In this document: in pieces, positions 24,160 to 32,997 of the stretch
How the letters are laid out: every line of letters starts with the position of its first letter
Numbering within the stretch: the stretch's first letter is position 1
Assembly (NCBI GenBank): GCA_947589195.1
Contig: CANPZX010000009.1
Span: 1-34,169 of the forward strand
Direction: 5' to 3'
Origin: an uncultured Bacilli bacterium
GTDB lineage: Bacteria > Bacillota_I > Bacilli_A > RF39 > UBA660
DNA: 34,169 bases
Made by a program: the position numbers and the translations under genes
Notes under the pieces: model-generated
Databases searched by the model: none
The model's input: only the letters and a program-made list of their open reading frames with translations
Told to the model about the DNA's origin: nothing

Positions 24160-25326
24160 TTATTCAACAATTTCAGAAACTACACCAGCACCAACAGTAC
24201 GGCCACCCTCACGAATAGAGAATTTAGTACCATTTTCAAGAGCAACTGGGGCAATTAATTCTACAGTCATATCAACATTATCACCAGGCATAACCATTTC
24301 AACACCTTGAGGTAATTCGATTACACCAGTAACATCAGTAGTTCTAAAGTAGAATTGTGGTCTGTAATTTGAGAAGAATGGAGTATGACGTCCGCCTTCT
24401 TCTTTACTTAAGACATAAACAGAAGCTTTGAATTTATGATGAGGAGTAACACTTCCTGGTTTAGCAAGAACTTGTCCACGTTCAACTTCTTCACGAGCAA
24501 TACCACGTAATAATACACCAGCATTATCTCCAGCTTGAGCATAGTCAAGTGATTTTCTAAACATTTCAATTCCAGTAACAACTGTTTTCTTCGTATCTTT
24601 AAGACCAACGATTTCAACTTCGTCATTTAATTTCAATGTACCACGTTCAACACGACCAGTAACAACTGTACCACGTCCAGAAATTGTAAATACATCTTCA
24701 ATACTCATTAAGAATGGTTTTTCGGTATCTCTTACTGGAGAATCAATATAAGAGTCAACTGCAGCCATTAAATCACGAATAGATTGAGCAGCTGCTTCAT
24801 CACCTTCAAGAGCTTTTAATGCACTACCACGAATAACAGGACAATTAGAATCATAATCATATTCTCCTAATAATTCTCTAATTTCCATTTCTACTAAATC
24901 AAGTAATTCTGGATCATCAACTTGATCACATTTATTCATGAATACAACAATTTTAGGTACCCCAACTTGTCTAGATAATAAAATATGTTCTCTAGTTTGA
25001 GGCATTGGACCATCAGCTGCAGATACAACTAAGATTGCACCATCCATTTGGGCAGCACCAGTAATCATGTTTTTAACATAATCGGCATGTCCTGGGCAGT
25101 CTACGTGAGCATAATGACGTTTTTCAGTTTCATACTCAACGTGAGCAGTATTAATTGTAATACCTCTTTCTCTTTCTTCTGGAGCTTTGTCGATATCAGC
25201 ATAATCAACGAAAGTACCAAAGTATTTAGTAATAGCAGCTGTTAATGTTGTTTTACCATGGTCAACATGACCAATTGTACCAATATTAACATGTTCTTTA
25301 GAACGATCAAATTTTTCTTTTGCCAT
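24160..25326 (-). CDS. tuf: Elongation factor Tu
   Basis: Delivers aminoacyl-tRNA to the ribosome. 388 aa, full length (family about 394). G1 GHVDHGKT, G2 [11 protein letters not shown]3 [10 protein letters not shown]4 NKCD, G5 SALKAL, then the two beta-barrel domains, ending [14 protein letters not shown]. It is last in the str operon (rpsL-rpsG-fusA-tuf) and also has its own promoter. AAAGGAG precedes the ATG. Confidence 0.98.
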   Translation of the reverse strand: MAKEKFDRSKEHVNIGTIGHVDHGKTTLTAAITKYFGTFVDYADIDKAPEERERGITINTAHVEYETEKRHYAHVDCPGHADYVKNMITGAAQMDGAILVVSAADGPMPQTREHILLSRQVGVPKIVVFMNKCDQVDDPELLDLVEMEIRELLGEYDYDSNCPVIRGSALKALEGDEAAAQSIRDLMAAVDSYIDSPVRDTEKPFLMSIEDVFTISGRGTVVTGRVERGTLKLNDEVEIVGLKDTKKTVVTGIEMFRKSLDYAQAGDNAGVLLRGIAREEVERGQVLAKPGSVTPHHKFKASVYVLSKEEGGRHTPFFSNYRPQFYFRTTDVTGVIELPQGVEMVMPGDNVDMTVELIAPVALENGTKFSIREGGRTVGAGVVSEIVE

Positions 25327-25357
25327 CGTTTATTTTCTCCTTTCAATTTACTACTAT

Positions 25358-25386
25358 ATTTTATCTAATGCTTGAATGTTTTTCAA
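25358..25386 (-). promoter_or_regulatory. Internal promoter of tuf
   Basis: TTGAAA, 17 bases, TAAAAT on the minus strand in the fusA-tuf gap. It would allow extra EF-Tu synthesis. A small CTTGAA/TTCAAG hairpin overlaps the -35 box. Confidence 0.6.
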
Positions 25387-25395
25387 GTATTATTT

Positions 25396-27471
25396 TTAGT
25401 TAACGCTGTTTTTCTTAACGATTTCTTCAGCGATTGATTTAGGTACTTCTTCATAGTGGTCAAGTTCCATTACAAAATTACCACGACCTTGAGTATTGGA
25501 ACGCAAACTAGTTGCATAACCAAACATCTCCGCAAGAGGTACCATAGCCATAATTTGTAAAGCATTACCCCGTGATTCTTGACCAAGAGGACGACCTCTA
25601 CGACTAGTTAAGTCACCCATTACATTTCCCATATATTCATCTGGTACAGTAACGGCAACTTTCATAATTGGTTCAAGTAAAACAACTTTACATTTATTTT
25701 TAGCTTCTTTTAAAGCCATAGAAGCAGCAATTTTAAAGGCCATTTCACTTGAATCGACATCATGGTAAGATCCATCAAATAATGTTGCTTTAACATCAAC
25801 CATTGGATATCCCGCTAAAACTCCACCAGCCATCGCTTCTTGTAAACCTTTATCGGTAACCGGAATATATTCACGAGGAACAACTCCTCCAACGATTGCA
25901 TCAACGAATTCATAACCTTTACCAGGATTAGGTTCAAATCTAACCCAAACATGACCATATTGTCCACGTCCACCTGATTGTTTAATATATTTACCTTCAC
26001 ATTCACCAACTTGGGTAACTGTTTCGCGATAAGCAACTTGCGGACGGCCAACATTTACTTCCACATTAAATTCTCGTTTCATCCGATCAATTAAGACATC
26101 TAAATGTAATTCGCCCATACCACTTATAATGGTTTGACCAGTTTCAGCATCAGTTTTATATTTGAATGTTGGGTCTTCTTCTGATAATTTTTGTAAAGCA
26201 ATTCCCATTTTTTCTTGATCAGCTTTACTTTTTGGTTCAACAGCTTCATCAATAACCGGAAGTGGGAATTCCATACCTTTCATAATAACTGGTGATTTTT
26301 CATCACATAATGTATCAGCAGTTGTGGTACTCTTAAGACCAACGGCTGCCGCAATCTCACCACAATAAACTTCCGAAATTTCTTTACGATTATTGGCATG
26401 CATTTGTAAAATACGACCAACTCTCTCTTTTTCACCTTTTGTGGAATTTAAGATATAAGATCCACTAGTTAAATGTCCTGAATAAACTCTAAAGAAAGCC
26501 AGACGACCAACGAATGGATCAGCCATTATTTTGAAAGCTAAAGCGGTAAATGGTTCACTATCACTTGGATGACGTAAAACATCTTCACCAGTTTTTGGGT
26601 TATAGCACTCAATTGCTTCAATATCAGTTGGTGCTGGCATATAATCTAAAACAGCATCTAAAGCTAATTTAACACCCATATTTGATAAGGCACTACCACA
26701 CATTACCGGGAAGAACTCTGCTGCTAAAACACCTTTACGAATAGCAGCTTTGATTTCTGGAATGGAAACTTCTCCACCATCAAGATATTTTTCCATTAAG
26801 GCATCATCAAATTCAGCGGCAGCTTCAATAAGTTCAATTCTCTTAGTTTCAGCTAATTCTTTTAAATCTTCGGGAATCGGAATTTCTTCCGCTTCTTCGT
26901 GTTCTTCACCATTATAATGGTAGGCTTTCATTGCCACCAAATCAATAATTCCATTAAATTCATTTTCTGCCCCAATTGGCCATTGAATTGGTTTATAATT
27001 AACACCTAAACGACTGCCAATAGAATCAAGGGTAAATTGAAAATCGGCTCCCAATTTATCCATTTTATTAGCAAAAATCATTCTTGGAACTTTATATTCT
27101 GTTGCTTGACGCCATACTGTTTCACTTTGCGGTTCAACACCAGCATTAGCATCTAATAAACAAATTGCTCCATCAAGTACTCTTAAAGACCGTTGTACTT
27201 CTACAGTGAAGTCGACGTGCCCCGGAGTATCAATAATATTTAAACGATATCCTTTCCAATGGGCAGTTGTTGCCGCACTGGTAATAGTAATACCTCTTTC
27301 TTTTTCTTGATCCATCCAGTCCATTTGGGATTCTCCATCATGAGTTTCACCAATCTTATGAGTAATACCGGTATGAAATAATACCCGTTCCGTAAAAGTA
27401 GTTTTACCAGCATCAATATGGGCCATAATCCCAATATTTCTTACTTTATCAATTGAAACATCTCTTGCCAT
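25396..27471 (-). CDS. fusA: Elongation factor G
   Basis: The translocation GTPase, 691 aa, full length. G1 [10 protein letters not shown]2 [11 protein letters not shown]3 DTPGHVDF, G4 NKMDK, followed by domains II-V and [17 protein letters not shown]. The track ORF begins six codons early; [12 protein letters not shown] is preferred because TAGGTG lies 8 bases before its ATG. The gap to the rpsG stop is 11 bases. Confidence 0.98.
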   Translation of the reverse strand: MARDVSIDKVRNIGIMAHIDAGKTTFTERVLFHTGITHKIGETHDGESQMDWMDQEKERGITITSAATTAHWKGYRLNIIDTPGHVDFTVEVQRSLRVLDGAICLLDANAGVEPQSETVWRQATEYKVPRMIFANKMDKLGADFQFTLDSIGSRLGVNYKPIQWPIGAENEFNGIIDLVAMKAYHYNGEEHEEAEEIPIPEDLKELAETKRIELIEAAAEFDDALMEKYLDGGEVSIPEIKAAIRKGVLAAEFFPVMCGSALSNMGVKLALDAVLDYMPAPTDIEAIECYNPKTGEDVLRHPSDSEPFTALAFKIMADPFVGRLAFFRVYSGHLTSGSYILNSTKGEKERVGRILQMHANNRKEISEVYCGEIAAAVGLKSTTTADTLCDEKSPVIMKGMEFPLPVIDEAVEPKSKADQEKMGIALQKLSEEDPTFKYKTDAETGQTIISGMGELHLDVLIDRMKREFNVEVNVGRPQVAYRETVTQVGECEGKYIKQSGGRGQYGHVWVRFEPNPGKGYEFVDAIVGGVVPREYIPVTDKGLQEAMAGGVLAGYPMVDVKATLFDGSYHDVDSSEMAFKIAASMALKEAKNKCKVVLLEPIMKVAVTVPDEYMGNVMGDLTSRRGRPLGQESRGNALQIMAMVPLAEMFGYATSLRSNTQGRGNFVMELDHYEEVPKSIAEEIVKKNSVN

Positions 27472-27482
27472 ATTTTCTGCAC

Positions 27483-27950
27483 CTACCATCTATAATGGGC
27501 AAATGCTTTATTAGCTTCTGCCATTCTATGTGTATCTTCACGTTTTTTAACTGCCCCGCCTGTATTTTGCGCAGCATCCATAAGTTCATTAGCTAAATTA
27601 ACAGCCATTCCTCGACCATTTCTAAGTTTAGCATAATTAACAATCCAACGAAGTGCTAAAGCTTGACTTCTTTCATCGCTTACTTCATTTGGTACTTGGT
27701 AATTTGATCCCCCAACTCGCCGTGATTTAACTTCTAAGGCTGGTTTAACATTCTCTAAAGCGGCATTATAAACTTCCATTGGGTCTTTACCAGTTTTTTC
27801 TTTAATAATATCAAATGCTTCATAAAGAATCTTTTGAGCTGTACCTTTTTTTCCATCTTGCATAATTTGATTAACTAACTTAGTTACCACTTTCGAATTA
27901 TACACTGGATCTGGTAATACATCTCTCTTAATTGCTCTTCTCTTACGCAT
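27483..27950 (-). CDS. rpsG: 30S ribosomal protein S7
   Basis: A 155-aa primary 16S rRNA-binding protein of the small-subunit head. [27 protein letters not shown] and the conserved [25 protein letters not shown] are typical, as is [21 protein letters not shown] at the end. It is often the autoregulator of the str operon. AGGAGG precedes the ATG. Confidence 0.98.
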   Translation of the reverse strand: MRKRRAIKRDVLPDPVYNSKVVTKLVNQIMQDGKKGTAQKILYEAFDIIKEKTGKDPMEVYNAALENVKPALEVKSRRVGGSNYQVPNEVSDERSQALALRWIVNYAKLRNGRGMAVNLANELMDAAQNTGGAVKKREDTHRMAEANKAFAHYRW

Positions 27951-27976
27951 AATTTAATCCTCCTTTAACTATTTTT

Positions 27977-28390
27977 TTATTTTTTAGGTTTTTTAGCACC
28001 ATATTTACTACGACCTTGTTGTCTTTTAGCTACTCCTTGAGTATCAAGAGTACCACGTACAATATGATAACGAACACCGATTAAGTCTTTAACCCGGCCA
28101 CCACGTACTAAAACAACACTATGTTCTTGTAAGTTATGTCCTTCACCTGGAATATAAGCATCGATTTCTTTCCCATTAGAAAGTCTTACTCTTGCGTATT
28201 TACGAAGAGCTGAATTCGGTTTCTTAGGGGTTTTGGTACCAACACGAGTACATACGCCTCTTTTTTGTGGGCTATTAAGATCCGTTTGCTTTCTTTCAAG
28301 GGTATTTAAACCAACATTTAAAACTGGGCTCTTACTCTTTCTTGTCTTCTTTTGTCTTTTGTTTCTTACTAATTGATTAATTGTAGACAT
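27977..28390 (-). CDS. rpsL: 30S ribosomal protein S12
   Basis: A 137-aa decoding-centre protein. [31 protein letters not shown] and [32 protein letters not shown] are the hallmark blocks. The Lys in PKKPNS that mutates in streptomycin resistance is wild type. First gene of the str operon; AAGGAGG precedes the ATG. Confidence 0.98.
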   Translation of the reverse strand: MSTINQLVRNKRQKKTRKSKSPVLNVGLNTLERKQTDLNSPQKRGVCTRVGTKTPKKPNSALRKYARVRLSNGKEIDAYIPGEGHNLQEHSVVLVRGGRVKDLIGVRYHIVRGTLDTQGVAKRQQGRSKYGAKKPKK

Positions 28391-28445
28391 ATTATCCTCC
28401 TTCCATTAACACACATCCTGGTGTATCAAATATTCTATTAAATCA

Positions 28446-28465
28446 GGTTCTACCTAAGTAGAACC
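28446..28465 (-). promoter_or_regulatory. Hairpin in the rpsL leader
   Basis: GGTTCTAC TTAG GTAGAACC, a perfect 8-bp stem with a 4-base loop in the 5' UTR and no T-run after it, so not a terminator. It may be an S7- or S12-responsive element or a stabiliser. The role is not determined. Confidence 0.5.
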
Positions 28466-28484
28466 AAGGTTTAAAACCACAAAT

Positions 28485-28514
28485 AATATAACACTATCAA
28501 TATATGAAAGTCAA
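28485..28514 (-). promoter_or_regulatory. Promoter of the str operon
   Basis: TTGACT, 18 bases, TATATT on the minus strand, about 95 bases upstream of rpsL. It shows that the operon is not dependent on read-through from an rpoBC operon. Confidence 0.75.
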
Positions 28515-28526
28515 GAATAAAAATTA

Positions 28527-29240
28527 CTAAATAGTGATTTCTAAGTTATCATAAGGAACAATAACATTTTTTAGGTTTAATTTTTCTAATTCATTTCTTG
28601 TATCATCTTCTAAATGACTCACAACGAATTTACACTTAGGGTACTTTGCAGATAAATATTTAATATTATCTATTCCCATATGTTTTCTAGTGCTTTTAAT
28701 AAACATACAATCGCAAAATAAGTAATCACATTCACGAGCCATATATTCTACATTTTTACAGATAGTCGTATCTCCTGTAAAACCAACTTTTCTCATTTTA
28801 TCTTTTAATATATAACCATATGCCGGTTTCATTCCACCATGAAACACTAAATACTTTTTGACTTCATAATTATATATCTTAAATGATGGAGCATAAGTAT
28901 ATTTTAAGTTAATTATTTTATTAACATCTTTCATTGCATTAGGAAAAGCTAGTTTTAATAAACTTTGATTTTTTCTTTTTCCTTCTTTACTACAATATAT
29001 ATGAATATCTTTATTATCAGCTCTGGATTTTAATAAAAAATAAAATGGTATATCAAAATAATGATCACCATGAAAATGCGTAAGCAACACGTGTTTTATA
29101 ACTCCCGGATTAATTCCTTCTCTTAATAAAGCTTTACACATTCCATTAGGCATATCCACTAAAATATCCTCATCAATCATATAAGAAGCACTAGCATATT
29201 TGCTCCACATACTTCCACTGCCCACTACTCGTACTTTCAT
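28527..29240 (-). CDS. Metallo-beta-lactamase fold hydrolase, RNase Z-like
   Basis: A 237-aa MBL-fold protein. H55-x-H57-x-D59-H60 (THFHGDHYFD) binds two metals, a later GDTT supplies the bridging Asp, and VVSHLEDDT supplies the last His. The start KVRVVGSGSMWSKYASASYMI and the FHGGMKPAYGYIL stretch resemble the ElaC/RNase Z-related group, but the tRNase exosite is not evident, so a general phosphodiesterase is possible. It lies downstream of the pilin-like genes behind a terminator. GGAGG precedes the ATG. Confidence 0.82.
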   Translation of the reverse strand: MKVRVVGSGSMWSKYASASYMIDEDILVDMPNGMCKALLREGINPGVIKHVLLTHFHGDHYFDIPFYFLLKSRADNKDIHIYCSKEGKRKNQSLLKLAFPNAMKDVNKIINLKYTYAPSFKIYNYEVKKYLVFHGGMKPAYGYILKDKMRKVGFTGDTTICKNVEYMARECDYLFCDCMFIKSTRKHMGIDNIKYLSAKYPKCKFVVSHLEDDTRNELEKLNLKNVIVPYDNLEITI

Positions 29241-29267
29241 TTTATTGCCTCCTATTTTTAAATTATA

Positions 29268-29290
29268 AAAAACGAGGTAGTTCTCGTTTT
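29268..29290 (-). terminator. Terminator after the pilin-like cassette
   Basis: AAAACGAG AACTAC CTCGTTTT then TT on the minus strand, at the stop of the 111-aa gene. Confidence 0.85.
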
Positions 29291-29624
29291 AATAACCCTT
29301 AGTTTTATAACTATCACAATCTATATAAGCTTTAAAATTGTAATCTTTTACTTCTACATAACCTTCACAAATTTCTTCATTAACTTTAATATCTTCGATA
29401 TAACCATTATTAATCAATAATTCTTTAGAAATGTTTATATTACCTGTACCATCATACAAAGAATAATCATTAACATAATTTTTAGCAATATTTTCTAATT
29501 CTTTTTCTTTATCTTTATAAATTTGTTTTTGTTTTTTATAGAAAAACCCAAATGTGGTTAATGAACCAAAGATAATTAGCATAACAATTCCCCAAACCAA
29601 GGTTAATTTTTGCATTCTTTCCAT
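29289..29624 (-). CDS. Small membrane protein, pseudopilin-like paralogue
   Basis: 111 aa from the ATG at 29624 (MERMQKLTLVWG...), two bases past the stop of the upstream gene. The track's longer start reads back into that gene and lacks support. One transmembrane helix (LVWGIVMLIIFGSLTTFGFFY), a helical Lys/Glu stalk, then a small domain with GYIEDIKVNEEICEGYV and DCDSYKTKGY. The C-x-GY...Y..C..Y.T.GY pattern is shared with the protein upstream, so the two are paralogues with pilin-like topology. There is no prepilin cleavage motif here. It could be a minor pilus or membrane accessory protein. Confidence 0.6.
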   Translation of the reverse strand: MERMQKLTLVWGIVMLIIFGSLTTFGFFYKKQKQIYKDKEKELENIAKNYVNDYSLYDGTGNINISKELLINNGYIEDIKVNEEICEGYVEVKDYNFKAYIDCDSYKTKGY

Positions 29625-29626
29625 AA

Positions 29627-30049
29627 CTACGCCCCGATTCGCCATTCTTGGAATCCTACTGTCATATATTCGCCACATCTAATATAAGCATCACTATTTA
29701 GTTTATTATCTTTCTTCGTAATCAAAGCATATCCATTACAAACAGCACCATTATAGGTAATATCTTTCTCATTTAAATATTTACCATTTTTTAAATTATC
29801 AATAGTAATGGTAATAGTTCCACTACCTATATCTTTATAATTATCTTTCATATATTTTAAACTAGCATTTTCGACATTCTCTTCAATAGATATTGTTGTT
29901 TTGTCTTCTTTTAAACTATCTTTAAATGCTTCTCCTAAAGATTTTGATAATTGTATAATAAAGAAAACGGCTATTAATAAAAAGATTAATAATACTCCAC
30001 ACCACACTAATAATTCTGCTAACCCCCAACCACGATTATCCAATTTCAT
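29627..30049 (-). CDS. Pseudopilin-like membrane protein
   Basis: 140 aa. NRGWGLAELLVWCGVLLIFLLIAVFFI resembles a prepilin N-terminus: Gly before an aromatic, Glu at the expected fifth position, a long hydrophobic helix. GW replaces the usual GF. A coiled stalk and a C-terminal domain follow, with AVCNGYALI and YIRCGEYMTVGF, the same Cys/Gly-Tyr pattern as the next gene. Stop and next start are 2 bases apart, hence one operon. Substrate or assembly partner unknown; no pilus ATPase is in the window. Confidence 0.65.
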   Translation of the reverse strand: MKLDNRGWGLAELLVWCGVLLIFLLIAVFFIIQLSKSLGEAFKDSLKEDKTTISIEENVENASLKYMKDNYKDIGSGTITITIDNLKNGKYLNEKDITYNGAVCNGYALITKKDNKLNSDAYIRCGEYMTVGFQEWRIGA

Positions 30050-30098
30050 GAAATATCACCAACTTAAAAAATTATTATAAACTATCCCAATTTAATTA

Positions 30099-30371
30099 TC
30101 AATTATTGTTTTCGCATTGTCTTTCTTTAATAAAGAAAGGTCCAAACTCGGTAGCATACAAACAAGTGCGATCATATTTAACTACTTTATAACCAAGTCC
30201 CATACAAGTTGATACTGAGCCATCGCTATAATCTTTAACTGTATTGTTTAAGCAAAACATTGGACTTTTACTTTGTCTTACTCTAAAATAATCGGTAAAT
30301 ACCATCACTATCCAACCAAACAGTAAAACTAGTATCAAAATTTTAATAATAAATATTATTTTATTTTTCAT
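30099..30371 (-). CDS. Small single-pass membrane protein, 90 aa
   Basis: An N-terminal helix (IIFIIKILILVLLFGWIVMVF) then a short ectodomain with C40, C56 and C70, containing SDGSVSTCMGLGYKVVKYDR and EFGPFFIKE. I recall similar short proteins in gut Firmicutes, but no function. First gene of the three-gene membrane cassette between rplL and the MBL gene. Confidence 0.6.
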   Translation of the reverse strand: MKNKIIFIIKILILVLLFGWIVMVFTDYFRVRQSKSPMFCLNNTVKDYSDGSVSTCMGLGYKVVKYDRTCLYATEFGPFFIKERQCENNN

Positions 30372-30420
30372 AACTTCACCCTAGTATAAATTATACCTAA
30401 ACTCTTCCATTTTAGCAATA

Positions 30421-30443
30421 AAAAAAGAGTAGATATCTACTCT
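30421..30443 (-). terminator. Terminator after rplL
   Basis: AGAGTAGATATCTACTCT palindrome followed by six T on the minus strand, just beyond the rplL stop. It ends the rplJL transcript where rpoB normally follows. Confidence 0.88.
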
Positions 30444-30445
30444 AA

Positions 30446-30817
30446 TTAAGCAAGTTCTACTTCTGCTCCGGCTTCTTCTAATTGGGCTTTAATTTGCTCT
30501 GCTTCTTCAGCTGGAACGTTTTCTTTAATATTTCCACCATTATCAGCAAGGGCTTTAGCTTCTACAAGACCTAGACCAGTTATTTCTTTTAAGATTTTAA
30601 TAACTTGAATCTTATTTCCTCCAGCACTCTTAAGAACTACATTCTTATTAGCAGGAGCAGCAGCTTCTTCAGCTCCACCAGCAGGTGCAGCCGCAACAGC
30701 TACAACACTAGGATCAATTCCTAATTCATCTTTCATTGCATCAACTAAATCTTTTACTTCAAGAATAGTCATTTCTTTTAAAGCACTAATAAATTCATCT
30801 CTTGTTAATTTTGCCAT
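30446..30817 (-). CDS. rplL: 50S ribosomal protein L7/L12
   Basis: 123 aa, the flexible stalk protein that recruits GTPase factors. An N-terminal dimerisation helix ([22 protein letters not shown]), the Ala/Gly-rich hinge, then the C-terminal domain ([35 protein letters not shown]...). AGGAGG precedes the ATG. Downstream partner of rplJ. Confidence 0.98.
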   Translation of the reverse strand: MAKLTRDEFISALKEMTILEVKDLVDAMKDELGIDPSVVAVAAAPAGGAEEAAAPANKNVVLKSAGGNKIQVIKILKEITGLGLVEAKALADNGGNIKENVPAEEAEQIKAQLEEAGAEVELA

Positions 30818-30831
30818 TTTAATTTTCCTCC

Positions 30832-31329
30832 TTAATTATTTTTTTCTAATTCTTCAGCATATAAGTTTAAACCTATAGCTAAATCCTTAACATATTTCAT
30901 CATACCACTAGCAAGCATTGTAAGTAAGCCATCTCTTGATGGAATACTAGCATACTCACGAATCGTATTAATATCAGCTACATTACCACTGATAATCCCA
31001 ATTCTAATTTCCATTTTATCATGCTCTTTCGCATAATCAGAAATTACTTTAATTGGTTCAAGTAAATCTTTACCAAATAAAATTGCATTTGGTCCTTCCA
31101 AGAAGCCAGTTAAATCAACATTTAGTTCATCTAAAGCTCTTTTAAGTAAAGTGTTTTTATAAACTCTTACCGTTGATTCTACTTCTCTTAATTTAGTTCT
31201 TAGTTCACTTAATTCCGCTACTGTTAATCCTTGATATTGAAATAAAATAACTGATTCACTATCTTTAATATTTTTAATAATTTCATCAACAATAGCTTTC
31301 TTTTGTTCTAAAACTTTTGAACTTGCCAC
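30832..31329 (-). CDS. rplJ: 50S ribosomal protein L10
   Basis: 165 aa; binds L7/L12 dimers and 23S rRNA and represses its own operon through the leader. [39 protein letters not shown] and [11 protein letters not shown] are conserved, and the C-terminal helix carries the L12 sites. I place the start at GTG 31329 (MASSKV...), since AGGAGG is 7 bases before it; the track TTG start overlaps the ribosome binding site. Confidence 0.97.
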   Translation of the reverse strand: MASSKVLEQKKAIVDEIIKNIKDSESVILFQYQGLTVAELSELRTKLREVESTVRVYKNTLLKRALDELNVDLTGFLEGPNAILFGKDLLEPIKVISDYAKEHDKMEIRIGIISGNVADINTIREYASIPSRDGLLTMLASGMMKYVKDLAIGLNLYAEELEKNN

Positions 31330-31351
31330 TTTCAATCCTCCTTTACTAAAT

Positions 31352-31464
31352 AGAAAAGCCCTTTTTTTCGGAAAAAGAGCTTAATAAAAGTATTAAGATT
31401 TTCCCTCGGTAGGATAATTAAGATTCATAAATCCCCTACTGTCTTTGGTCAAATTGCTTTTCTA
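31352..31464 (-). promoter_or_regulatory. L10 leader with attenuator
   Basis: The 5' UTR of rplJL. CAGTAGGGG...TCCTACCGAGG matches the conserved core of the L10 leader family (Rfam L10_leader), the L10(L12)4 binding site. It is followed by an A/T-rich AGCTCTTTTTCCGAAAAAAAGGGCTTTT stem (31352-31382) that can act as an intrinsic terminator. L10 binding would favour termination. Confidence 0.8.
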
Positions 31465-31470
31465 GGTAGT

Positions 31471-31499
31471 ATTATATTAAATTAGTTATTAATTGTCAA
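31471..31499 (-). promoter_or_regulatory. Consensus promoter of rplJL
   Basis: TTGACA, 17 bases, TATAAT: a perfect sigma-A promoter, with the -35 box inside the last codons of rplA. It uncouples rplJL from rplKA. Confidence 0.85.
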
Positions 31500-32187
31500 A
31501 AGAATTTTGATCAATTTTAATTCCAGGACCCATCGTTGCTGAAATAGTAATACTATTTATTAATCGGCCTTTAACTGTTGATGGTTTCATTCTTAAGATT
31601 GTATTAATGATATAGTCAATGTTTTCACATAACTTATTCTCATCAAAAGAAACTTTTCCTGCAATACTATGAATATTACCAAAAGTATCAGTTTTAAAAC
31701 TTACCATACCTTTTTTAACATCTTCAATAGCTCCAGCAACATTCATGGTAACGGTATTTGTTTTAGGATTTGGCATTAAACCTTTAGGCCCTAAAATTTT
31801 ACCAATTTTACCAAGTTCTGGCATCATATCAGGTGTTGCAATAATAATATCAAAATCAAACCAATTTTCATTAGCAATTTTATCAATCATATCTTTATCG
31901 CCAACAAAATCAGCTCCAGCATTCTTAGCTTCTTCTTGTTTTGCTCCTTTTGCTATAACTAATATCTTTTTACTTTTACCTGTTCCATTAGGTAAAACAA
32001 ATGAACCTCTAAGTTGTTGATCAGCTTTTTTAGGGTCAATATTTAAGTTAATAGCTACATCAATAGTACTATCAAATTTAGTTATACTAGTTTCTTTAAC
32101 TAATTTAACTGCTTCTTTAACACTATATAATTGATTTTTTTCAATCTTTTTTGAAGCTTCCACATATTTCTTTCCTGATCTTTTCAT
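31489..32187 (-). CDS. rplA: 50S ribosomal protein L1
   Basis: 232 aa, L1-stalk protein and translational repressor of the rplK operon. MKRSGKKYVEASKKIEKNQLYSVKEAV and the signature IGKILGPKGLMPNPKTNTVT are present. The C-terminus KPSTVKGRLINSITISATMGPGIKID is complete. AGGAGG precedes the ATG. Confidence 0.98.
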   Translation of the reverse strand: MKRSGKKYVEASKKIEKNQLYSVKEAVKLVKETSITKFDSTIDVAINLNIDPKKADQQLRGSFVLPNGTGKSKKILVIAKGAKQEEAKNAGADFVGDKDMIDKIANENWFDFDIIIATPDMMPELGKIGKILGPKGLMPNPKTNTVTMNVAGAIEDVKKGMVSFKTDTFGNIHSIAGKVSFDENKLCENIDYIINTILRMKPSTVKGRLINSITISATMGPGIKIDQNSFDN

Positions 32188-32241
32188 ATTTTTCCTCCTA
32201 ACTGTGGTTTATTAGCGGATTTATTTCTTTTTATTTTTTTA

Positions 32242-32844
32242 TTATTCTTCTTCTGTAGTTTCTTCAGTTTCTTCTTCAGCTACTACCGGTACTTCTACAT
32301 TACCACTTGCAAGTTCTTTAGCTTCTTCTTCCATTGCTGCAAGTTCTTCATCACGTTTAGCCATTTCTGCTTCGTGTTCAGCAGCTTCTTTTGCTTGTTC
32401 AGCTAATTCTTTATCGTTAACTCCCTTAATGGCAATACCCATATTTCTTGCTGTACCTTCAATTATATTCATAGCAGCTTCAACATCATAAGCATTTAAA
32501 TCAGGTAATTTAGTTTCCGCAATACTTCTTAAATCTTCTTTTGAAATTGTTGCAACAACTTCATTAGCGCCTTTTTTGCTTCCTTTTTGAATTTTAGCTG
32601 CTTTTTTAAGTAAGAATCCAGCAGGTGGAGTTTTTATAACAAAATCAAAGCTTCGATCTTCATAAACAGATATTTCTACTGGAAGAACATCACCCATTTT
32701 GTCTCTAGTTTGTTCATTAAACTTAGAGCAAAAATCTTGAATGTTAATTCCAGCAGGTCCTAAACAAGTTCCAACTGGTGGAGCTGGTGTAGCTTTTCCT
32801 GCTTCGATTTGTAATTTAATTCTCTTTACGACTTCTTTTGCCAC
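32242..32844 (-). CDS. rplK: 50S ribosomal protein L11 with a long acidic tail
   Basis: L11 of the GTPase-associated centre. The first about 142 residues are canonical: [10 protein letters not shown]-like N-terminus with [32 protein letters not shown], and [18 protein letters not shown]. About 58 further residues follow ([19 protein letters not shown]... to [11 protein letters not shown]), a highly acidic helix absent from ordinary 141-aa L11. I start at GTG 32844 with GGAGGTG upstream; the track's 29 extra residues are the leader RNA read as protein. Confidence 0.96.
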   Translation of the reverse strand: MAKEVVKRIKLQIEAGKATPAPPVGTCLGPAGINIQDFCSKFNEQTRDKMGDVLPVEISVYEDRSFDFVIKTPPAGFLLKKAAKIQKGSKKGANEVVATISKEDLRSIAETKLPDLNAYDVEAAMNIIEGTARNMGIAIKGVNDKELAEQAKEAAEHEAEMAKRDEELAAMEEEAKELASGNVEVPVVAEEETEETTEEE

Positions 32845-32880
32845 GAAAAACACCTCCGTTTTATATTTTTTTCTCGTGAA

Positions 32881-32915
32881 AGTGGTCAAGGGCAAATCCG
32901 CGATTCCCTCCCACT
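32881..32915 (-). promoter_or_regulatory. Probable L1-binding leader of rplK-rplA
   Basis: In the rplK 5' UTR, AGTGG-G-AGGG pairs with CCCT-TGA-CCACT, leaving an asymmetric G/TGA internal loop. This resembles the 23S rRNA L1-binding helix and known L1 operon leaders. Recognised by eye, so moderate confidence. Confidence 0.55.
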
Positions 32916-32956
32916 TAAACATACTAATCACATAAATATATGCAATTGCACCTAAG

Positions 32957-32985
32957 ATAATAGCACAAATACCGCTAACTTACAA
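32957..32985 (-). promoter_or_regulatory. Promoter of rplK-rplA
   Basis: TTGTAA, 17 bases, TATTAT on the minus strand, about 110 bases before the rplK start. Confidence 0.7.
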
Positions 32986-32997
32986 GCAAAATTTGCA

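Noticed and set aside
24408-24626. Minus-strand ORF inside tuf, with similar ORFs inside fusA (25815-26054, 27240-27434) and rplA/rplK (31745-32020, 32741-32935)
   Set aside because: Out-of-frame shadows of highly conserved genes.
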